The notes under the pieces were generated by a model. The model was not told the DNA's origin. It saw nothing but the letters and a program-made list of their open reading frames with translations, and did not search any database. Below are positions 1-9,462 of a DNA stretch of 64,000 bases, in pieces. The translations under genes were made by a program, and so were the position numbers. The DNA comes from Parabacteroides sp. PM6-13 (GTDB lineage: Bacteria > Bacteroidota > Bacteroidia > Bacteroidales > Tannerellaceae): assembly GCF_029892605.1 (NCBI RefSeq), contig NZ_JARXWF010000012.1, positions 48,513-112,512 on the forward strand. The letters run 5' to 3'. Each line of letters begins with the position of its first letter. Position 1 is the stretch's first letter.

Positions 1-170
1 GCTCCGCGGCAAAGATCCTCTTTGAATATATCATCTATAAGGAAGACGGCGAGACGATTGCCGCTACGGGAAGCAGCACCCAGGTGTTTGTCTCTCGCGA
101 AACCAATCAACTGGAACTGAATACCCCGGCTTTTTATAAGGCCTGGAAAGAGAAATGGAACATCGGGTAA
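1..170 (+). CDS. Acyl-CoA thioesterase-like protein, C-terminal fragment
   Basis: An open frame runs in from the left edge (codons in register with position 3) and stops with TAA at 168-170. The 55 visible residues contain 'ATGSSTQVFVSRETNQLEL', then a short aromatic/basic tail. This resembles the end of hotdog-fold (4HBT/YbgC-like) thioesterases, where a beta strand with the pattern 'a-G-x-T-x-q-v-f-v' precedes the C-terminus. The stop overlaps the start of the next ketosynthase by 16 bp, which implies translational coupling. Thioesterases of this kind are regular members of aryl-polyene/flexirubin clusters. The N-terminal part lies outside the window, so the family call rests on the tail and the neighbours. 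Confidence 0.6.
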   Translation, partial: SAAKILFEYIIYKEDGETIAATGSSTQVFVSRETNQLELNTPAFYKAWKEKWNIG

Positions 171-1906
171 AGACATACCTCACGGCAGATACCATCCTGA
201 GTGCTTTGGGTTTTTCTACGGAGGAAAACCTGGAAGCCGTGCGTACCTACCGGACAGGACTTGGGCTGATCAACGACACGACGATATACGACCAGCCGTT
301 TATCGGAGCAAGAATAGACCGGAAACGCCTGCAAGAGCAAATCGAAGAAGCCGGATTAGAGCAATATACTACGCTCGAACAATTGTTTATCCTTGCCATC
401 TCCGATGTGATACGCCAAAGCGATATAGACCCGGCGGATCCGAACTGCCTATTGATCCTCTCGACAACGAAAGGGAATATCGATTGTCTCGAAGCGGAAG
501 GGCTGGCGGAAGAAGCCTATCTATCGGTGATGGCGGAGCGGATTGGTAATTATTTCCGCATGACGCATACCCCGTTGGTTCTATCTACCGCTTGTATATC
601 GGGCGTATCCTCGCTGATTGTGGCTTCGCGCCTGATCCGAAGTGGCGACTACAAACATATTATCGTAGCCGGTGGCGATCTATTGACCCGCTTTGTCACA
701 ACGGGTTTCCAGTCGTTTAAGTCGGTAAGTCCGGCTGTTTGCCTCCCTTACGACGAGCGGCGCGACGGACTCTCGCTCGGAGAAGCCTGTGCGGCATTGT
801 TGGTTACCTCCGATCGTTCCCGCGTAAAAGAAACTATACCCATCCTATTAACAGGAGGCGGCATCAGCAATGATGCCAATCATATCTCCGGACCTTCGCG
901 CACCGGCGACGGACTCCACCTGGCTATGGAGCAGGCGTTGCGTGAAAGCCATCTGGAAGCGGAAGAGATCTCTTTCGTAAATGCCCATGGCACGGCAACA
1001 CCCTATAATGACGAGATGGAGTCGAAGGCGATTCACCTCAGCCATCTCGACCACACTCCCCTGAACAGCCTGAAACCCTATTGGGGACATACCTTGGGTG
1101 CATCGGGGCTGTTGGAGACTATTGCCTGTATGTATCAGTTGCGCGAAGGGGAAGTGTACAGCACGTTGGGGTACGAATCGACCAATGTTTCCTACCCTTT
1201 GCAAGTCAGCGCCCAACACCAGGCAGTCGCTCCGATGAGGCATTGCCTGAAAACAGCCTCCGGATTCGGAGGATCCAACGCGGCGCTTGTATTGTCTGTC
1301 GCCGAAGAAATAGAAGATACCGACGGCCTTGTCCCGGCAGAGACAGAGGTGGTTAAACACTGTCTTATCCGTCAAGGGGAGATTTGGGTGGACAACCAAT
1401 TGCGCTTTTCGGCAGATGAGGGCGATGATTTCCCTGCATTTATCCGCAAAGCCTACAAAGACTTAGCACTGGACGATCGGAAATTCTACAAAATGGATGA
1501 CCTCTGCAAGCTGGGATATATAGCTACTGCCTACTTACTGGAAGGCAAAGAGCTGTCCGACCAGTACCAACCGGAAGAGATTGGCCTTATCTTATCGAAC
1601 AAAGCTGCCTCGTTAGATACCGACCTGAAGCATCAACAGGAGATCGACACGAAAGGAGATCTGGGAGCCAGCCCGGCCATTTTTGTGTACACCCTGCCAA
1701 ACGTTGTCATGGGAGAATTGGCTATTCGTTATAAAATAAAGGGAGAAAACACTTTCTTTGTATCCGGGAACGACCCGGAAGCCTTCCTGCGCCACTACGC
1801 GAGCCTGGCAATGCAAAGCCAACAGATGCGGGCTTGCGTTGTAGGATGGTGCGAACTATTGGGCTCAGCCTACGAAGCCCGCTTTGAATGGATAGAACGT
1901 AAATAA
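155..1906 (+). CDS. Beta-ketoacyl-ACP synthase fused to a second KS-like domain
   Basis: Condensing enzyme of an aryl-polyene/flexirubin-type pathway. Residues 1 to about 380 form a FabF-like ketosynthase with an intact catalytic triad: C147 in 'LSTACISG', H278 in 'NAHGTATPYND' and H312 in 'WGHTLGASG'. At 583 residues it is about 190 longer than ordinary FabF proteins. The extra C-terminal part contains 'GLILSNKAASLDTD' and 'FVYTLPNVVMGELAIRYKIKG', which look like a truncated, catalytically empty ketosynthase of the kind usually encoded as a separate small gene in flexirubin clusters. The start at 155 overlaps the preceding stop by 16 bp, and the ACP gene follows after 9 bp. The catalytic role is clear; the role of the C-terminal half is inferred. 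Confidence 0.85.
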   Translation: MEHRVKTYLTADTILSALGFSTEENLEAVRTYRTGLGLINDTTIYDQPFIGARIDRKRLQEQIEEAGLEQYTTLEQLFILAISDVIRQSDIDPADPNCLLILSTTKGNIDCLEAEGLAEEAYLSVMAERIGNYFRMTHTPLVLSTACISGVSSLIVASRLIRSGDYKHIIVAGGDLLTRFVTTGFQSFKSVSPAVCLPYDERRDGLSLGEACAALLVTSDRSRVKETIPILLTGGGISNDANHISGPSRTGDGLHLAMEQALRESHLEAEEISFVNAHGTATPYNDEMESKAIHLSHLDHTPLNSLKPYWGHTLGASGLLETIACMYQLREGEVYSTLGYESTNVSYPLQVSAQHQAVAPMRHCLKTASGFGGSNAALVLSVAEEIEDTDGLVPAETEVVKHCLIRQGEIWVDNQLRFSADEGDDFPAFIRKAYKDLALDDRKFYKMDDLCKLGYIATAYLLEGKELSDQYQPEEIGLILSNKAASLDTDLKHQQEIDTKGDLGASPAIFVYTLPNVVMGELAIRYKIKGENTFFVSGNDPEAFLRHYASLAMQSQQMRACVVGWCELLGSAYEARFEWIERK

Positions 1907-1915
1907 GTAAAACAT

Positions 1916-2176
1916 ATGGAACAATTAAAACAAGAACTCAAAGAAGCATTGATCGAAACATTGAACCTGGAGGATATGACTCCGGAGGAGATCGATAATG
2001 CTGCGCCACTATTCGGAGACGAGGGGTTAGGACTCGACTCCATCGACGCCCTGGAGATCATTCTGATCCTGGAGCGCAACTACGGAATCCGTATCGAAAA
2101 GCCATCGGAAGGTAAAGAAATCTTCTATTCGGTCGACACCCTGGCTCAATTCATCACGGCTAACCGCACGAAATGA
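1916..2176 (+). CDS. Acyl carrier protein
   Basis: An 86-residue acidic protein with the phosphopantetheine attachment motif 'LGLDSIDALEI'; S42 is the expected modified serine. Length and helix pattern fit a stand-alone type II ACP. The two insertions 'MTPEEIDNAAPLFGDEG' and 'PSEGKEIFYSVDTLAQFI' match ACPs dedicated to pigment/polyene pathways rather than housekeeping AcpP. It lies 9 bp after one ketosynthase and overlaps the start of the next by 4 bp (ATGA). It presumably carries the growing polyene chain between the neighbouring ketosynthases. Confidence 0.93.
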   Translation: MEQLKQELKEALIETLNLEDMTPEEIDNAAPLFGDEGLGLDSIDALEIILILERNYGIRIEKPSEGKEIFYSVDTLAQFITANRTK

Positions 2177-3363
2177 AAGTCTTTATCACAGGAATAGGAG
2201 CTATTTCCGGCATTGGACAAGGGGGTGAAGAGCATCTCGCCTCCTTTCGTTCCGGACAGCATGGCCTGGGAAAGATCACTCTTTTCCCGACACGCCATGA
2301 TGTACCTGTTTCTGAGGTAAAAGCAACAAACGACAACCTAAAGGAGCGGTTAGGTATACCACGGCAACAAACCCTGTCGAGAACGGCTCTTTTAGGCATC
2401 ACTGCCGCCCAGGAGGCCTGGCAGGATGCAGCAATTGCCACGACAAACGGCCTGCGCGTCGGGCTTATTTCAGCCAACTCCACCGGAGGAATGGATCTCT
2501 CCGAGCAGTTTTATCCCCTTTTTCGGGAAGACAACAGCCGGGGAAGGCTGCATCATGTTGCTTCGCACGATGCCGCAGACAGCACCGAACGGATTGCATC
2601 CTACTTAGGCTTGACCGGTTTTCGCACCACCATCAGTACCGCCTGTTCGTCGGCCGCCAACGCCTTGATGTTGGGGGCGCGCATGATCCGACAGGGCCTA
2701 TTGGACGTGGTGATTGCCGGTGGCACGGATGCCCTTTGTAAATTCACCCTGAATGGGTTTTCCTCCCTGATGATTGTCGACCGGGAGCCCTGTCGTCCGT
2801 TTGATGCCTCACGGGCGGGTCTGAACCTGGGGGAGGGCGCCGGATATGTGGTATTGCAATCCGAAAAGAGTCTACACAAGTCGCCCTACGCGGAGTTATG
2901 CGGTTTTGCCAACAGCAACGATGCTTACCATCAAACCGCCTCCTCACCGGATGGAACGGGTGCCTGGCTGGCGATGAAGAACGCCTTGGAGATCGCCGGG
3001 ATCAGCCCGGAAGAGGTGGACTATATCAATGCCCACGGCACAGGCACGCCCAACAACGACGCGTCGGAAAGCCAGGCGATCTATCGTCTTTTTGGAGACA
3101 GGATCCCTCCGTTTAGCTCCACCAAAGCTTTCACCGGCCATACCTTAGGCGCTGCCGGTGGATTGGAAGCGGTGTTTAGTGTATTGGCTATTCAGCGGGG
3201 CATCTACTACCCCAACCTGAACTTCACCACCCCTATCGAAGAGACCGGCCTGATGCCTGTAACCTCCTATAGCGAACAGAACCCCATCCGCACGGTGGTG
3301 TCCAACTCGTTTGGGTTCGGAGGCAACAATACCTCTTTAGTCTTTCGTCAGATAAACCGATAA
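2173..3363 (+). CDS. Beta-ketoacyl-ACP synthase II-like
   Basis: A 396-residue FabF-type condensing enzyme of normal family length. The active-site residues are all present: C158 in 'TISTACSSAANAL', H288 in 'INAHGTGTPNND' and H323 in 'FTGHTLGAAGG'. The C-terminal 'NSFGFGGNN' glycine-rich strand is also intact. The ATG overlaps the ACP stop (ATGA), so it is translationally coupled to its likely substrate carrier. The chain-length-factor-like gene follows 3 bp downstream. This pairing resembles the KS/CLF heterodimer of iterative type II polyene synthases. Confidence 0.92.
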   Translation: MKVFITGIGAISGIGQGGEEHLASFRSGQHGLGKITLFPTRHDVPVSEVKATNDNLKERLGIPRQQTLSRTALLGITAAQEAWQDAAIATTNGLRVGLISANSTGGMDLSEQFYPLFREDNSRGRLHHVASHDAADSTERIASYLGLTGFRTTISTACSSAANALMLGARMIRQGLLDVVIAGGTDALCKFTLNGFSSLMIVDREPCRPFDASRAGLNLGEGAGYVVLQSEKSLHKSPYAELCGFANSNDAYHQTASSPDGTGAWLAMKNALEIAGISPEEVDYINAHGTGTPNNDASESQAIYRLFGDRIPPFSSTKAFTGHTLGAAGGLEAVFSVLAIQRGIYYPNLNFTTPIEETGLMPVTSYSEQNPIRTVVSNSFGFGGNNTSLVFRQINR

Positions 3364-3366
3364 ATT

Positions 3367-4248
3367 ATGTTTGAAAAGGCTGTCTATATCAACTCCATCG
3401 CCTCCATACACCCGCCTGTATCGGAACCGGCAGACCGGATCCCCGGCACACGACTGAAAGCCGAAGAGCCCGACTACAAGCAGTTGATTCCGAACGCCGG
3501 TGCGCGTCGCCGCATGAGTCGCATCATCCGGATGGGTGTCGCTGCCGCTACGCGCTGCCTGCAAGAGGCCGGAGAGGCATGGCAACCCGATGCCATCCTG
3601 ACGGCTACCGGGCTGGGCTGCCTGGAAGATACGGAGAAGTTTATGAATAGCTTCCTGGATAACGATGAAGGATTGCTCGCCCCTACGGCCTTTATCCAGT
3701 CGACCTTCAACACCATTGGCGGGCAAATCGCCCTGTTGTTGGGGAATCATGGCTACAACAATACCTACGTGCACCGGGGCTTCTCGTTGGAAAGCGCCCT
3801 CTTGGATGCAGCACTTTTATTGGCAGAAGGCAAGGCCAGCCGGGTATTGGCCGGATCGATCGACGAACTGACCGACACCTTATACGCTATCCTGGCACGT
3901 TTCGGCTGTTGGAAAAACGCCATGGCCGGCGAGGGAGCCGCATTCTTCCTACTTTCCGATCAACCCTCCGCCGCTTCGGCGGTTCAACTACAGGCGATCG
4001 ATATGATCTCTTCTCCGGAAAAACCCGGAGAGGCGTATCTCCATGCGTTTCTGAAACGATATCACGCGGAAGAGGCAACCATCCTCTATCCGGAGGAGTA
4101 CAAACAATATAGTGGCGAATACCCTACAGCTATGGGCTTCGGGCTCTGGTATGCCTGCCATCAGATGAAAGAGAAAGGCCTACCGGCCATCCTGCTCTGT
4201 AATTCATTTCTGGACAATCATTCATTGATCCTCCTAAAACAGGCATAA
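3367..4248 (+). CDS. Ketosynthase chain-length-factor-like protein
   Basis: A 293-residue thiolase-fold protein related to the N-terminal half of ketosynthases (beta-ketoacyl synthase, N-terminal-like/CLF family). The region aligned to the nucleophilic elbow reads 'YVHRGFSLESALLDAAL' (around residues 134-150) and has no catalytic cysteine; the two catalytic histidine motifs are also missing. It is therefore probably a non-catalytic partner that shapes the chain-length tunnel of the preceding KS. It starts 3 bp after that KS and ends 1 bp before the deacetylase gene. Such CLF-like genes are typical of aryl-polyene and flexirubin clusters. Confidence 0.8.
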   Translation: MFEKAVYINSIASIHPPVSEPADRIPGTRLKAEEPDYKQLIPNAGARRRMSRIIRMGVAAATRCLQEAGEAWQPDAILTATGLGCLEDTEKFMNSFLDNDEGLLAPTAFIQSTFNTIGGQIALLLGNHGYNNTYVHRGFSLESALLDAALLLAEGKASRVLAGSIDELTDTLYAILARFGCWKNAMAGEGAAFFLLSDQPSAASAVQLQAIDMISSPEKPGEAYLHAFLKRYHAEEATILYPEEYKQYSGEYPTAMGFGLWYACHQMKEKGLPAILLCNSFLDNHSLILLKQA

Positions 4249-4249
4249 T

Positions 4250-4942
4250 ATGGTGTGGGGACTACTCATAGTATGTATCCTGGCAATAGGATCTTTCCTG
4301 TTCTACGCCTCCTACAGTATCGCTTCAGGTGTTTACCTGAAAGCCTTTTGCCGGGCAAATACCCGGGAAAAAGTAGTGGCATTGACCTTCGACGACGGGC
4401 CTGATCCCATACAGTCACCCTTTGTACTTGATCTGCTTTCACGCTATCAGGCCAAGGCTTCCTTCTTCTGCATCGGGGAAAAAGCCGCGCAATATCCGGA
4501 AATTGTCCGGCGGATGTACCGCGAAGGCCACCTGGTCGGCAACCATTCGCTGCAACATAAAAACAGTTTCCCCCTCACACCCTACCGGGAGATGCTTGCT
4601 GATCTCACGCAAACCCAAGAGATATTGGAGGGAATCATCGAAGCACCCGTCACTTTTTTCCGCCCGCCCTTCGGGGTGACCAATCCAACCGTTGGAAAAG
4701 CCGTCCGCACATTGGGGTATACCACCATCGGCTGGAGCGTCCGTTCGCTCGACACCCGGGGAGAGCCGGTCGACCGAATCATGAAACGAATCACAAAACA
4801 AATCCGTCCGGGCGCCGTTATACTCTTACACGACCGCCTGCCGGATAGTGTCGAACTGTTGACGGCACTGTTTGAATACCTTCAGGCTAACGAATACAAG
4901 GTGAAACGTGTTGATGAACTAATAAATAATTACGCCTTATGA
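4250..4942 (+). CDS. Polysaccharide deacetylase (NodB-like) family protein
   Basis: A 230-residue carbohydrate-esterase-4 fold protein with an N-terminal membrane anchor (about residues 2-24). NodB motifs are visible: 'TFDDGPDP' (residues 46-53) with the catalytic/metal aspartates, 'GHLVGNHSLQH' with metal ligands H99 and H103, 'FRPPFGVTN' and 'ILLHDR'. The family removes N-acetyl groups from sugars at a metal centre. The gene sits inside the polyene cluster and overlaps the LolA-like gene by 4 bp, so it probably trims a head group or a cell-surface sugar linked to this pathway. That substrate is an inference. Confidence 0.85.
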   Translation: MVWGLLIVCILAIGSFLFYASYSIASGVYLKAFCRANTREKVVALTFDDGPDPIQSPFVLDLLSRYQAKASFFCIGEKAAQYPEIVRRMYREGHLVGNHSLQHKNSFPLTPYREMLADLTQTQEILEGIIEAPVTFFRPPFGVTNPTVGKAVRTLGYTTIGWSVRSLDTRGEPVDRIMKRITKQIRPGAVILLHDRLPDSVELLTALFEYLQANEYKVKRVDELINNYAL

Positions 4943-5571
4943 AACAATTCTGTATAGTACTTTTCTTCCTTTTTACCGGGCAAGCCTTCGCGCAGGAAGC
5001 GGCTACACCCCTCGTCTCCTTAGAGGCTTTTCAGGAGCGTCTGAAAGAGGCATCCGGCAAGATTCAATCCATTGAAGCCGACTTCCGTCAGGATAAATAC
5101 CTCGATGTCTTTGCCGAAACGATTGTTTCCAAAGGCCGCTTCGCCTACCGCAAAGAGGATAAGATCCGGCTGGAATACACCGATCCCCTCGCCTACCTGA
5201 TGGTGATCAACGGTAGCCAGCTGAAAATCCTGTCGGATGGCAAAACGAATATCGTCTCTTTAGGCACCAACCCCATGATGCAAGAGATGAAAACCCTGAT
5301 TGCCGCCAGTATGATCGGTGACCTGGGCAGCCTATCCGCCGGTTATACGACCCATTTTTCGGAAAATGCCTCCTCTTACATTGCGCGGATCGAACCCAAA
5401 TCGGCCACCACCCGCCAATATATCCGGGAGATTACGATCACATTCAGTAAAACGGATATGTCGGTCACCACCCTGCGCCTGGCAGAGGCGGGAGAGGATT
5501 ATACGGAATATCATTTTACCAACCGCCGGTATAACACGATCAACTCGGATGAATTGTTTGCGATACCTTAG
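4939..5571 (+). CDS. LolA-like outer-membrane lipoprotein carrier
   Basis: A 210-residue periplasmic protein. Signal peptide at residues 1-18 ('FFLFTGQAFAQ' cleavage region). The mature part shows the LolA-like pattern 'IEADFRQDKYLDVFAETIVSKG' followed by 'RLEYTDPLAYLMVING' and an amphipathic beta-sheet array. LolA-family proteins bind acyl chains in a half-barrel and shuttle them to the outer membrane. Pigment clusters encode a dedicated LolA paralogue, presumed to move the lipid-linked polyene. The start overlaps the deacetylase stop (ATGA), and the next lipoprotein gene overlaps its end by 23 bp. Confidence 0.82.
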   Translation: MKQFCIVLFFLFTGQAFAQEAATPLVSLEAFQERLKEASGKIQSIEADFRQDKYLDVFAETIVSKGRFAYRKEDKIRLEYTDPLAYLMVINGSQLKILSDGKTNIVSLGTNPMMQEMKTLIAASMIGDLGSLSAGYTTHFSENASSYIARIEPKSATTRQYIREITITFSKTDMSVTTLRLAEAGEDYTEYHFTNRRYNTINSDELFAIP

Positions 5572-6172
5572 CCTTTGCCTGTTATTATTGGCTACCTCCT
5601 GTGCACCCTCCATCATTCGGGGATTGCATAAGGAAGGAGATCGCATGATCGAAAGGGAAGAGTTGATCCCCCCTCTGCAGACCAACGGGCAATTGCAACG
5701 CTATCACATGACCTTCGACCTGGGGAAACATCACTTCAGCGGTATATTCCTGATCAAAAAGACGGGGGAAGAGCGCCATCGAACCCTCTTCACCACCCAT
5801 TTCGGACTCACGGTATTCGATTTTGAAATCAGCGAAGAAGAACTAACGGTCCACCATTGTATGGAGCCCCTGAACAAGCAACAATTACTGGATCTCCTAT
5901 ATAATGACTTCGCCCTTCTTTTGGGTTTGCATTTTGAAGAAGTGAACCCTGCCATTCTTTACCGGTCGCCTACGGACTCCACGCAGGTCTACCGCCTCAC
6001 CCAAAAGCCTTCCAAAGGGTATTACCGTACCCTTTCGCCCTCCACCCCTTTTGAAAAGATTCAAACAGGCCGCGGCATCACGAAACGCACCCTGTGTGCT
6101 ACGCCCGGAACGGTTGTGATTTGTCATCGTTTTCCCAACTTACAGATACGATTGGAAGAGATAAGACTTTAA
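5549..6172 (+). CDS. Outer-membrane lipoprotein, DUF3261-like
   Basis: A 207-residue lipoprotein. The ATG at 5549 is chosen because it begins 'MNCLRYLSLCLLLLATSC', a clean signal peptide with lipobox cysteine. Upstream in-frame starts lie wholly within the LolA-like gene and give no signal. The mature chain has a 'FSGIFLIKKTGEERHRTLFTTHFGLTVFDFEI' beta region and 'FEKIQTGRGITKRTL'. DUF3261-type lipoproteins accompany LolA-like carriers in aryl-polyene clusters and are thought to act as the outer-membrane acceptor (LolB-like). The family assignment is from pattern and position only. It is the last gene of this strand run; the next gene is convergent, 23 bp away. Confidence 0.65.
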   Translation: MNCLRYLSLCLLLLATSCAPSIIRGLHKEGDRMIEREELIPPLQTNGQLQRYHMTFDLGKHHFSGIFLIKKTGEERHRTLFTTHFGLTVFDFEISEEELTVHHCMEPLNKQQLLDLLYNDFALLLGLHFEEVNPAILYRSPTDSTQVYRLTQKPSKGYYRTLSPSTPFEKIQTGRGITKRTLCATPGTVVICHRFPNLQIRLEEIRL

Positions 6173-6195
6173 GGACTTCAAGGTTTATAAAGAAA

Positions 6196-8970
6196 TCAAG
6201 CAATAGGAAGTGTAAACCAAAAGCAGGAGCCTTTGCCCGGTTCGGAGTCGACACCGATGGTTCCGCCCATGCCTTCGATCAGGCTTTTGCAGATGGAAAG
6301 GCCTACGCCTGTACCCTGAGCAAACGAATCGATTTTTACAAAACGCTCAAAGATACTGTCGATATCCTCCGGTGAAATACCGATACCGGTATCTTTCACG
6401 TAGAACAACAGGGTGTCATCCTCCTGATGCTCGCAGCCTAAGGTGATAGAACCACGTTTCGTGAACTTAAGCGAATTGGTGACAAAGTTTTCCAATACCT
6501 GCTTCACCCTGTCCGCATCCGTATAGATCACATGATCCTCATACAAAGGTTCCATCTTCATCTCAATACCCGGTGGAATCTCTTTGGCATTGAACAGTCG
6601 TACCACCTCTCCACACAGCTTGCGGACAGATACTTCGCGTTTCTCAAACACCATCGTTCCCGACTCTATATTAGAAAGATCCAATACGTCTGAAACAATT
6701 TTGAGAAGCAAATCATTGTTATGGCGGATAATAGAGATATATTCCCGCTTCTCATCTTCGTCTTGTGTTTCAACTAATAGGTCGGAAAAACCGATAATAG
6801 AATTGAGCGGTGTGCGAATCTCATGACTCATATTGGCCAGGAAGGCCGACTTAAGCCGGTCTAATGCCTCCGCTTTATCCTTGGCGAGGATCATCTCTTT
6901 CAATTCGGTAATATCATAACTCACTCCGATGAGTTCGATATGGCCATTGACCGGATCTTTCTTAGAGGTCAAGGTGCAACGGAGCCATCTCACCTTGTTT
7001 TTCTCTATCACCCGTATCTCCTTTTCAAAGCTTTGGGTGCGACCCGACGCTGCCTTGTCGTAGAAATGTTTGATAGCTTCAAAATCCTCCGGATGCAGCT
7101 GGCTATACATATCCGCCAGGTCATCGGTCATCAGACTATTTGCCGGTTTGCCCAAGCTGGTAAACCACTGGCTGATGCCAAAGCCCTCCTTCGTGGTCAG
7201 GTTCCATTTGAAATAGCCCACTTTCGCCAGGTTGGCAATCATCGAGAAGTAGGCTTCAAACTCTTGAATCCGCTGATAGGCATTGGTAGTCTCCGTATTG
7301 TTTATATTGATGAACAGGTAATTCTGTATTTTCCTGTTTTCATCGAAGATGGGGACTATTTTAATCGTGAGGTTTTTCACCTCCATAGGCGGAAACTCCT
7401 TCTTATAATAATCGCCTACCAGACTGAAGTCATAAATAAGATTAAAGTCAGCCTTTTCGCCTTTCCGGATCTTCTTTTTCACCTCTTGGGGCAGACAAGG
7501 GTGATCGAACAGGTTTAACCCGATCACATTATCCTCCGCATCGAGTTCCAATATCTCCAGGTTCTTATCGTTCCGGTACAATAATCCTCCCTTCTCATCG
7601 TAGAGCTCAAGCCCTACCGGCAGGTTTTCATAAATGGTACGCAATAGCTTCTCGCTCTCGGCTACAGCCTTATGGGCATTGTGTACATCGGTCACATCCA
7701 ACACCAACGAGATCACTTCGTCTTTATGCAGAGAAAAGCGGATTACCCGGCAATGCCTGTCAAGTGAAGGCAGGGGGAAATCAAACTCAACATGCTTATC
7801 CGTATTGACCACCTCGAGCATAGATGACAAATCGTCTATCATGAAAAGATCCGACCCTTTCATGCCTATGATATTCTCCGGGGCGATATCGATGATACGT
7901 CCCAGCTCGTCATTTGCCTCCGTATAGGTGAAGTCGACCGGTTGATCCTCGTCATAAAGTATCCGTACCGCCAAATAACCGATCGGCATGCGTTTGTAGA
8001 GTTTCTGCAGGTATTCTTTGTCGTCCAGGATCTGTCCCTTCGACTTCTGTAACTCCACGCAGATATTGATAATATGCATCAGAGAAGAGAACCATTGGAA
8101 ATCTTCTTCCGACCAATTACGCTGCTTGTCTACGACATCGATACCGGCATAGCCCCAGATCTGATTATCCTTCGACACGAAAGGCACGACCATCAATGAT
8201 TTTATGTTCTGCGATTCCAGGACATCGCGATCCACGAGATCCCATGTAGGCAGATCGTCTAAAGATGAAAGGATAATGGGTTGTTGAGTCAATATCTGCT
8301 GGTTCCACCAGGTATCGGGTTCAAAGAACATCTCAGTCAGATTCTCTATCTCTTCCAGGCCGGGGCGGCTGACAGCTTCATAGGTGCAGCTTTGGTTCAT
8401 ATCTTTCCAGTTATACTCGAAGATATAGGCTCGCTCGGCACTGAAATGTGTCACTAAGGTGGAAAGAATATGGTTCACCATATCATCGAAATTCTCCCGT
8501 TGCAGGAAAGAGAATAAAGACTTAGTGATACCATTCAATTGGTGTATCAGGTTCTTCACCGTTTCACGGGCTGTCTCCTGTGTGATTTTTTCTTCCGGTT
8601 CGTCAAACGTGATCATCACGCCCAGCAACCTATGCTCTCCCGTTTTTTTGAAACGAATAGTGATCCATTCCACCTTGTCGGAGATATAGATCGGAAAGAA
8701 ATATTGGTGCGTATGCGTGCCGGAAGCAGCAAGAATAGCCTCTACGATTCGGGATCGATAATCCTCGCGAATCATCTTAAAAAAAAGCGGCGCGTCTATG
8801 GTGGTAATACCCAGGCCTAAGAGATTGGCCACGGAGGCAGAACAGGTCAGTTGGCTTTTTTGTATATCCAACTCCCACCAACCCAAGTCGAAGAGTGTTG
8901 AGACTTCTAAATACCTGTCACTCTCGGTCTGCCAATCTATCGGCAGTACACGGTTCTGCTCTTCTTTCAT
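6196..8970 (-). CDS. PAS/GAF sensor histidine kinase
   Basis: A 924-residue apparently soluble kinase with no clear membrane helix. In order: a PAS-like region (about 20-125), a GAF domain (about 150-305, '[13 protein letters not shown]' to 'INICVEL'), three further PAS regions (about 320-430, 440-560 and 570-690, the last ending '[14 protein letters not shown]'), HisKA with H716 in '[11 protein letters not shown]', then HATPase_c with N-box '[11 protein letters not shown]' (827-837), 'DTGIG' (860-864) and 'GTGVGLSI' (886-893). There is no receiver or DNA-binding domain, so it must signal to a response regulator that is not next to it. The multiple sensor domains suggest a cytosolic cue (redox or small molecule). 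It converges on the polyene cluster; regulation of that cluster is possible but unproven. Confidence 0.93.
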   Translation of the reverse strand: MKEEQNRVLPIDWQTESDRYLEVSTLFDLGWWELDIQKSQLTCSASVANLLGLGITTIDAPLFFKMIREDYRSRIVEAILAASGTHTHQYFFPIYISDKVEWITIRFKKTGEHRLLGVMITFDEPEEKITQETARETVKNLIHQLNGITKSLFSFLQRENFDDMVNHILSTLVTHFSAERAYIFEYNWKDMNQSCTYEAVSRPGLEEIENLTEMFFEPDTWWNQQILTQQPIILSSLDDLPTWDLVDRDVLESQNIKSLMVVPFVSKDNQIWGYAGIDVVDKQRNWSEEDFQWFSSLMHIINICVELQKSKGQILDDKEYLQKLYKRMPIGYLAVRILYDEDQPVDFTYTEANDELGRIIDIAPENIIGMKGSDLFMIDDLSSMLEVVNTDKHVEFDFPLPSLDRHCRVIRFSLHKDEVISLVLDVTDVHNAHKAVAESEKLLRTIYENLPVGLELYDEKGGLLYRNDKNLEILELDAEDNVIGLNLFDHPCLPQEVKKKIRKGEKADFNLIYDFSLVGDYYKKEFPPMEVKNLTIKIVPIFDENRKIQNYLFININNTETTNAYQRIQEFEAYFSMIANLAKVGYFKWNLTTKEGFGISQWFTSLGKPANSLMTDDLADMYSQLHPEDFEAIKHFYDKAASGRTQSFEKEIRVIEKNKVRWLRCTLTSKKDPVNGHIELIGVSYDITELKEMILAKDKAEALDRLKSAFLANMSHEIRTPLNSIIGFSDLLVETQDEDEKREYISIIRHNNDLLLKIVSDVLDLSNIESGTMVFEKREVSVRKLCGEVVRLFNAKEIPPGIEMKMEPLYEDHVIYTDADRVKQVLENFVTNSLKFTKRGSITLGCEHQEDDTLLFYVKDTGIGISPEDIDSIFERFVKIDSFAQGTGVGLSICKSLIEGMGGTIGVDSEPGKGSCFWFTLPIA

Positions 8971-9045
8971 ATTCTTTCTCCTTACATAAAAGCGCTAAAG
9001 ATAACCACAAAGAATCCTATCGGAAGAAAAACAAACGCTACTAAT

Positions 9046-9450
9046 TTACTCTGATAAGAAATAGGACGGTCTGTCAGCATTTTTCTTTTTCAACATGCTG
9101 CATGTACCATCAAACAAAGCATCCGGTTCCATTTCCAACGACTGGGCTGAAATGTCTCCTTGTATGCGGGCTGAGGATTTCACCTCCAACGTTTCTGCCA
9201 TCACAGAGCCTTCCACTTCGCCGAAGACCTCAACATACGAGGCAGACACCTTCCCTTTTACACGGGAGGTCTTCCCCAGTATCAACTTTTCGTTGCAGGC
9301 TATTTCACCATCGATCTCACCATCTACCCGGAAATCCGATTCCGTATAGACATTGCCAATGATGATTGTACCGGCAGATATGATATTCAGCATACCACTA
9401 TTCCCGGTTGATACTGGAGGAGTTATCTCTTCATTCATTTTTTTCCCCAT
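9046..9450 (-). CDS. Bactofilin
   Basis: A 134-residue bactofilin (polymer-forming DUF583 family). The core beta-helix begins 'NIISAGTIIIGNVYTESDFRVDGEIDGEI' and shows the repeating 'G.v.a..v.v.G.v.G' rungs ('KVSASYVEVFGEVEGSV'). Bactofilins self-assemble without nucleotide into filaments that scaffold cell-wall or membrane proteins. A short disordered N-terminus (polar, about 20 residues) and C-terminus flank the core. It follows the next bactofilin by 12 bp on the same strand, so both are probably on one transcript. The rungs carry slightly different residues from its two neighbours, so the three copies are diverged paralogues rather than a recent duplication. Confidence 0.9.
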   Translation of the reverse strand: MGKKMNEEITPPVSTGNSGMLNIISAGTIIIGNVYTESDFRVDGEIDGEIACNEKLILGKTSRVKGKVSASYVEVFGEVEGSVMAETLEVKSSARIQGDISAQSLEMEPDALFDGTCSMLKKKNADRPSYFLSE

Positions 9451-9462
9451 AGAAAGGCTCCT

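Noticed and set aside
5318..5548. Upstream extension of the DUF3261-like lipoprotein
   Set aside because: The extra 77 codons overlap the LolA-like gene out of frame and are basic and proline-rich; the ATG at 5549 starts an ideal lipoprotein signal.
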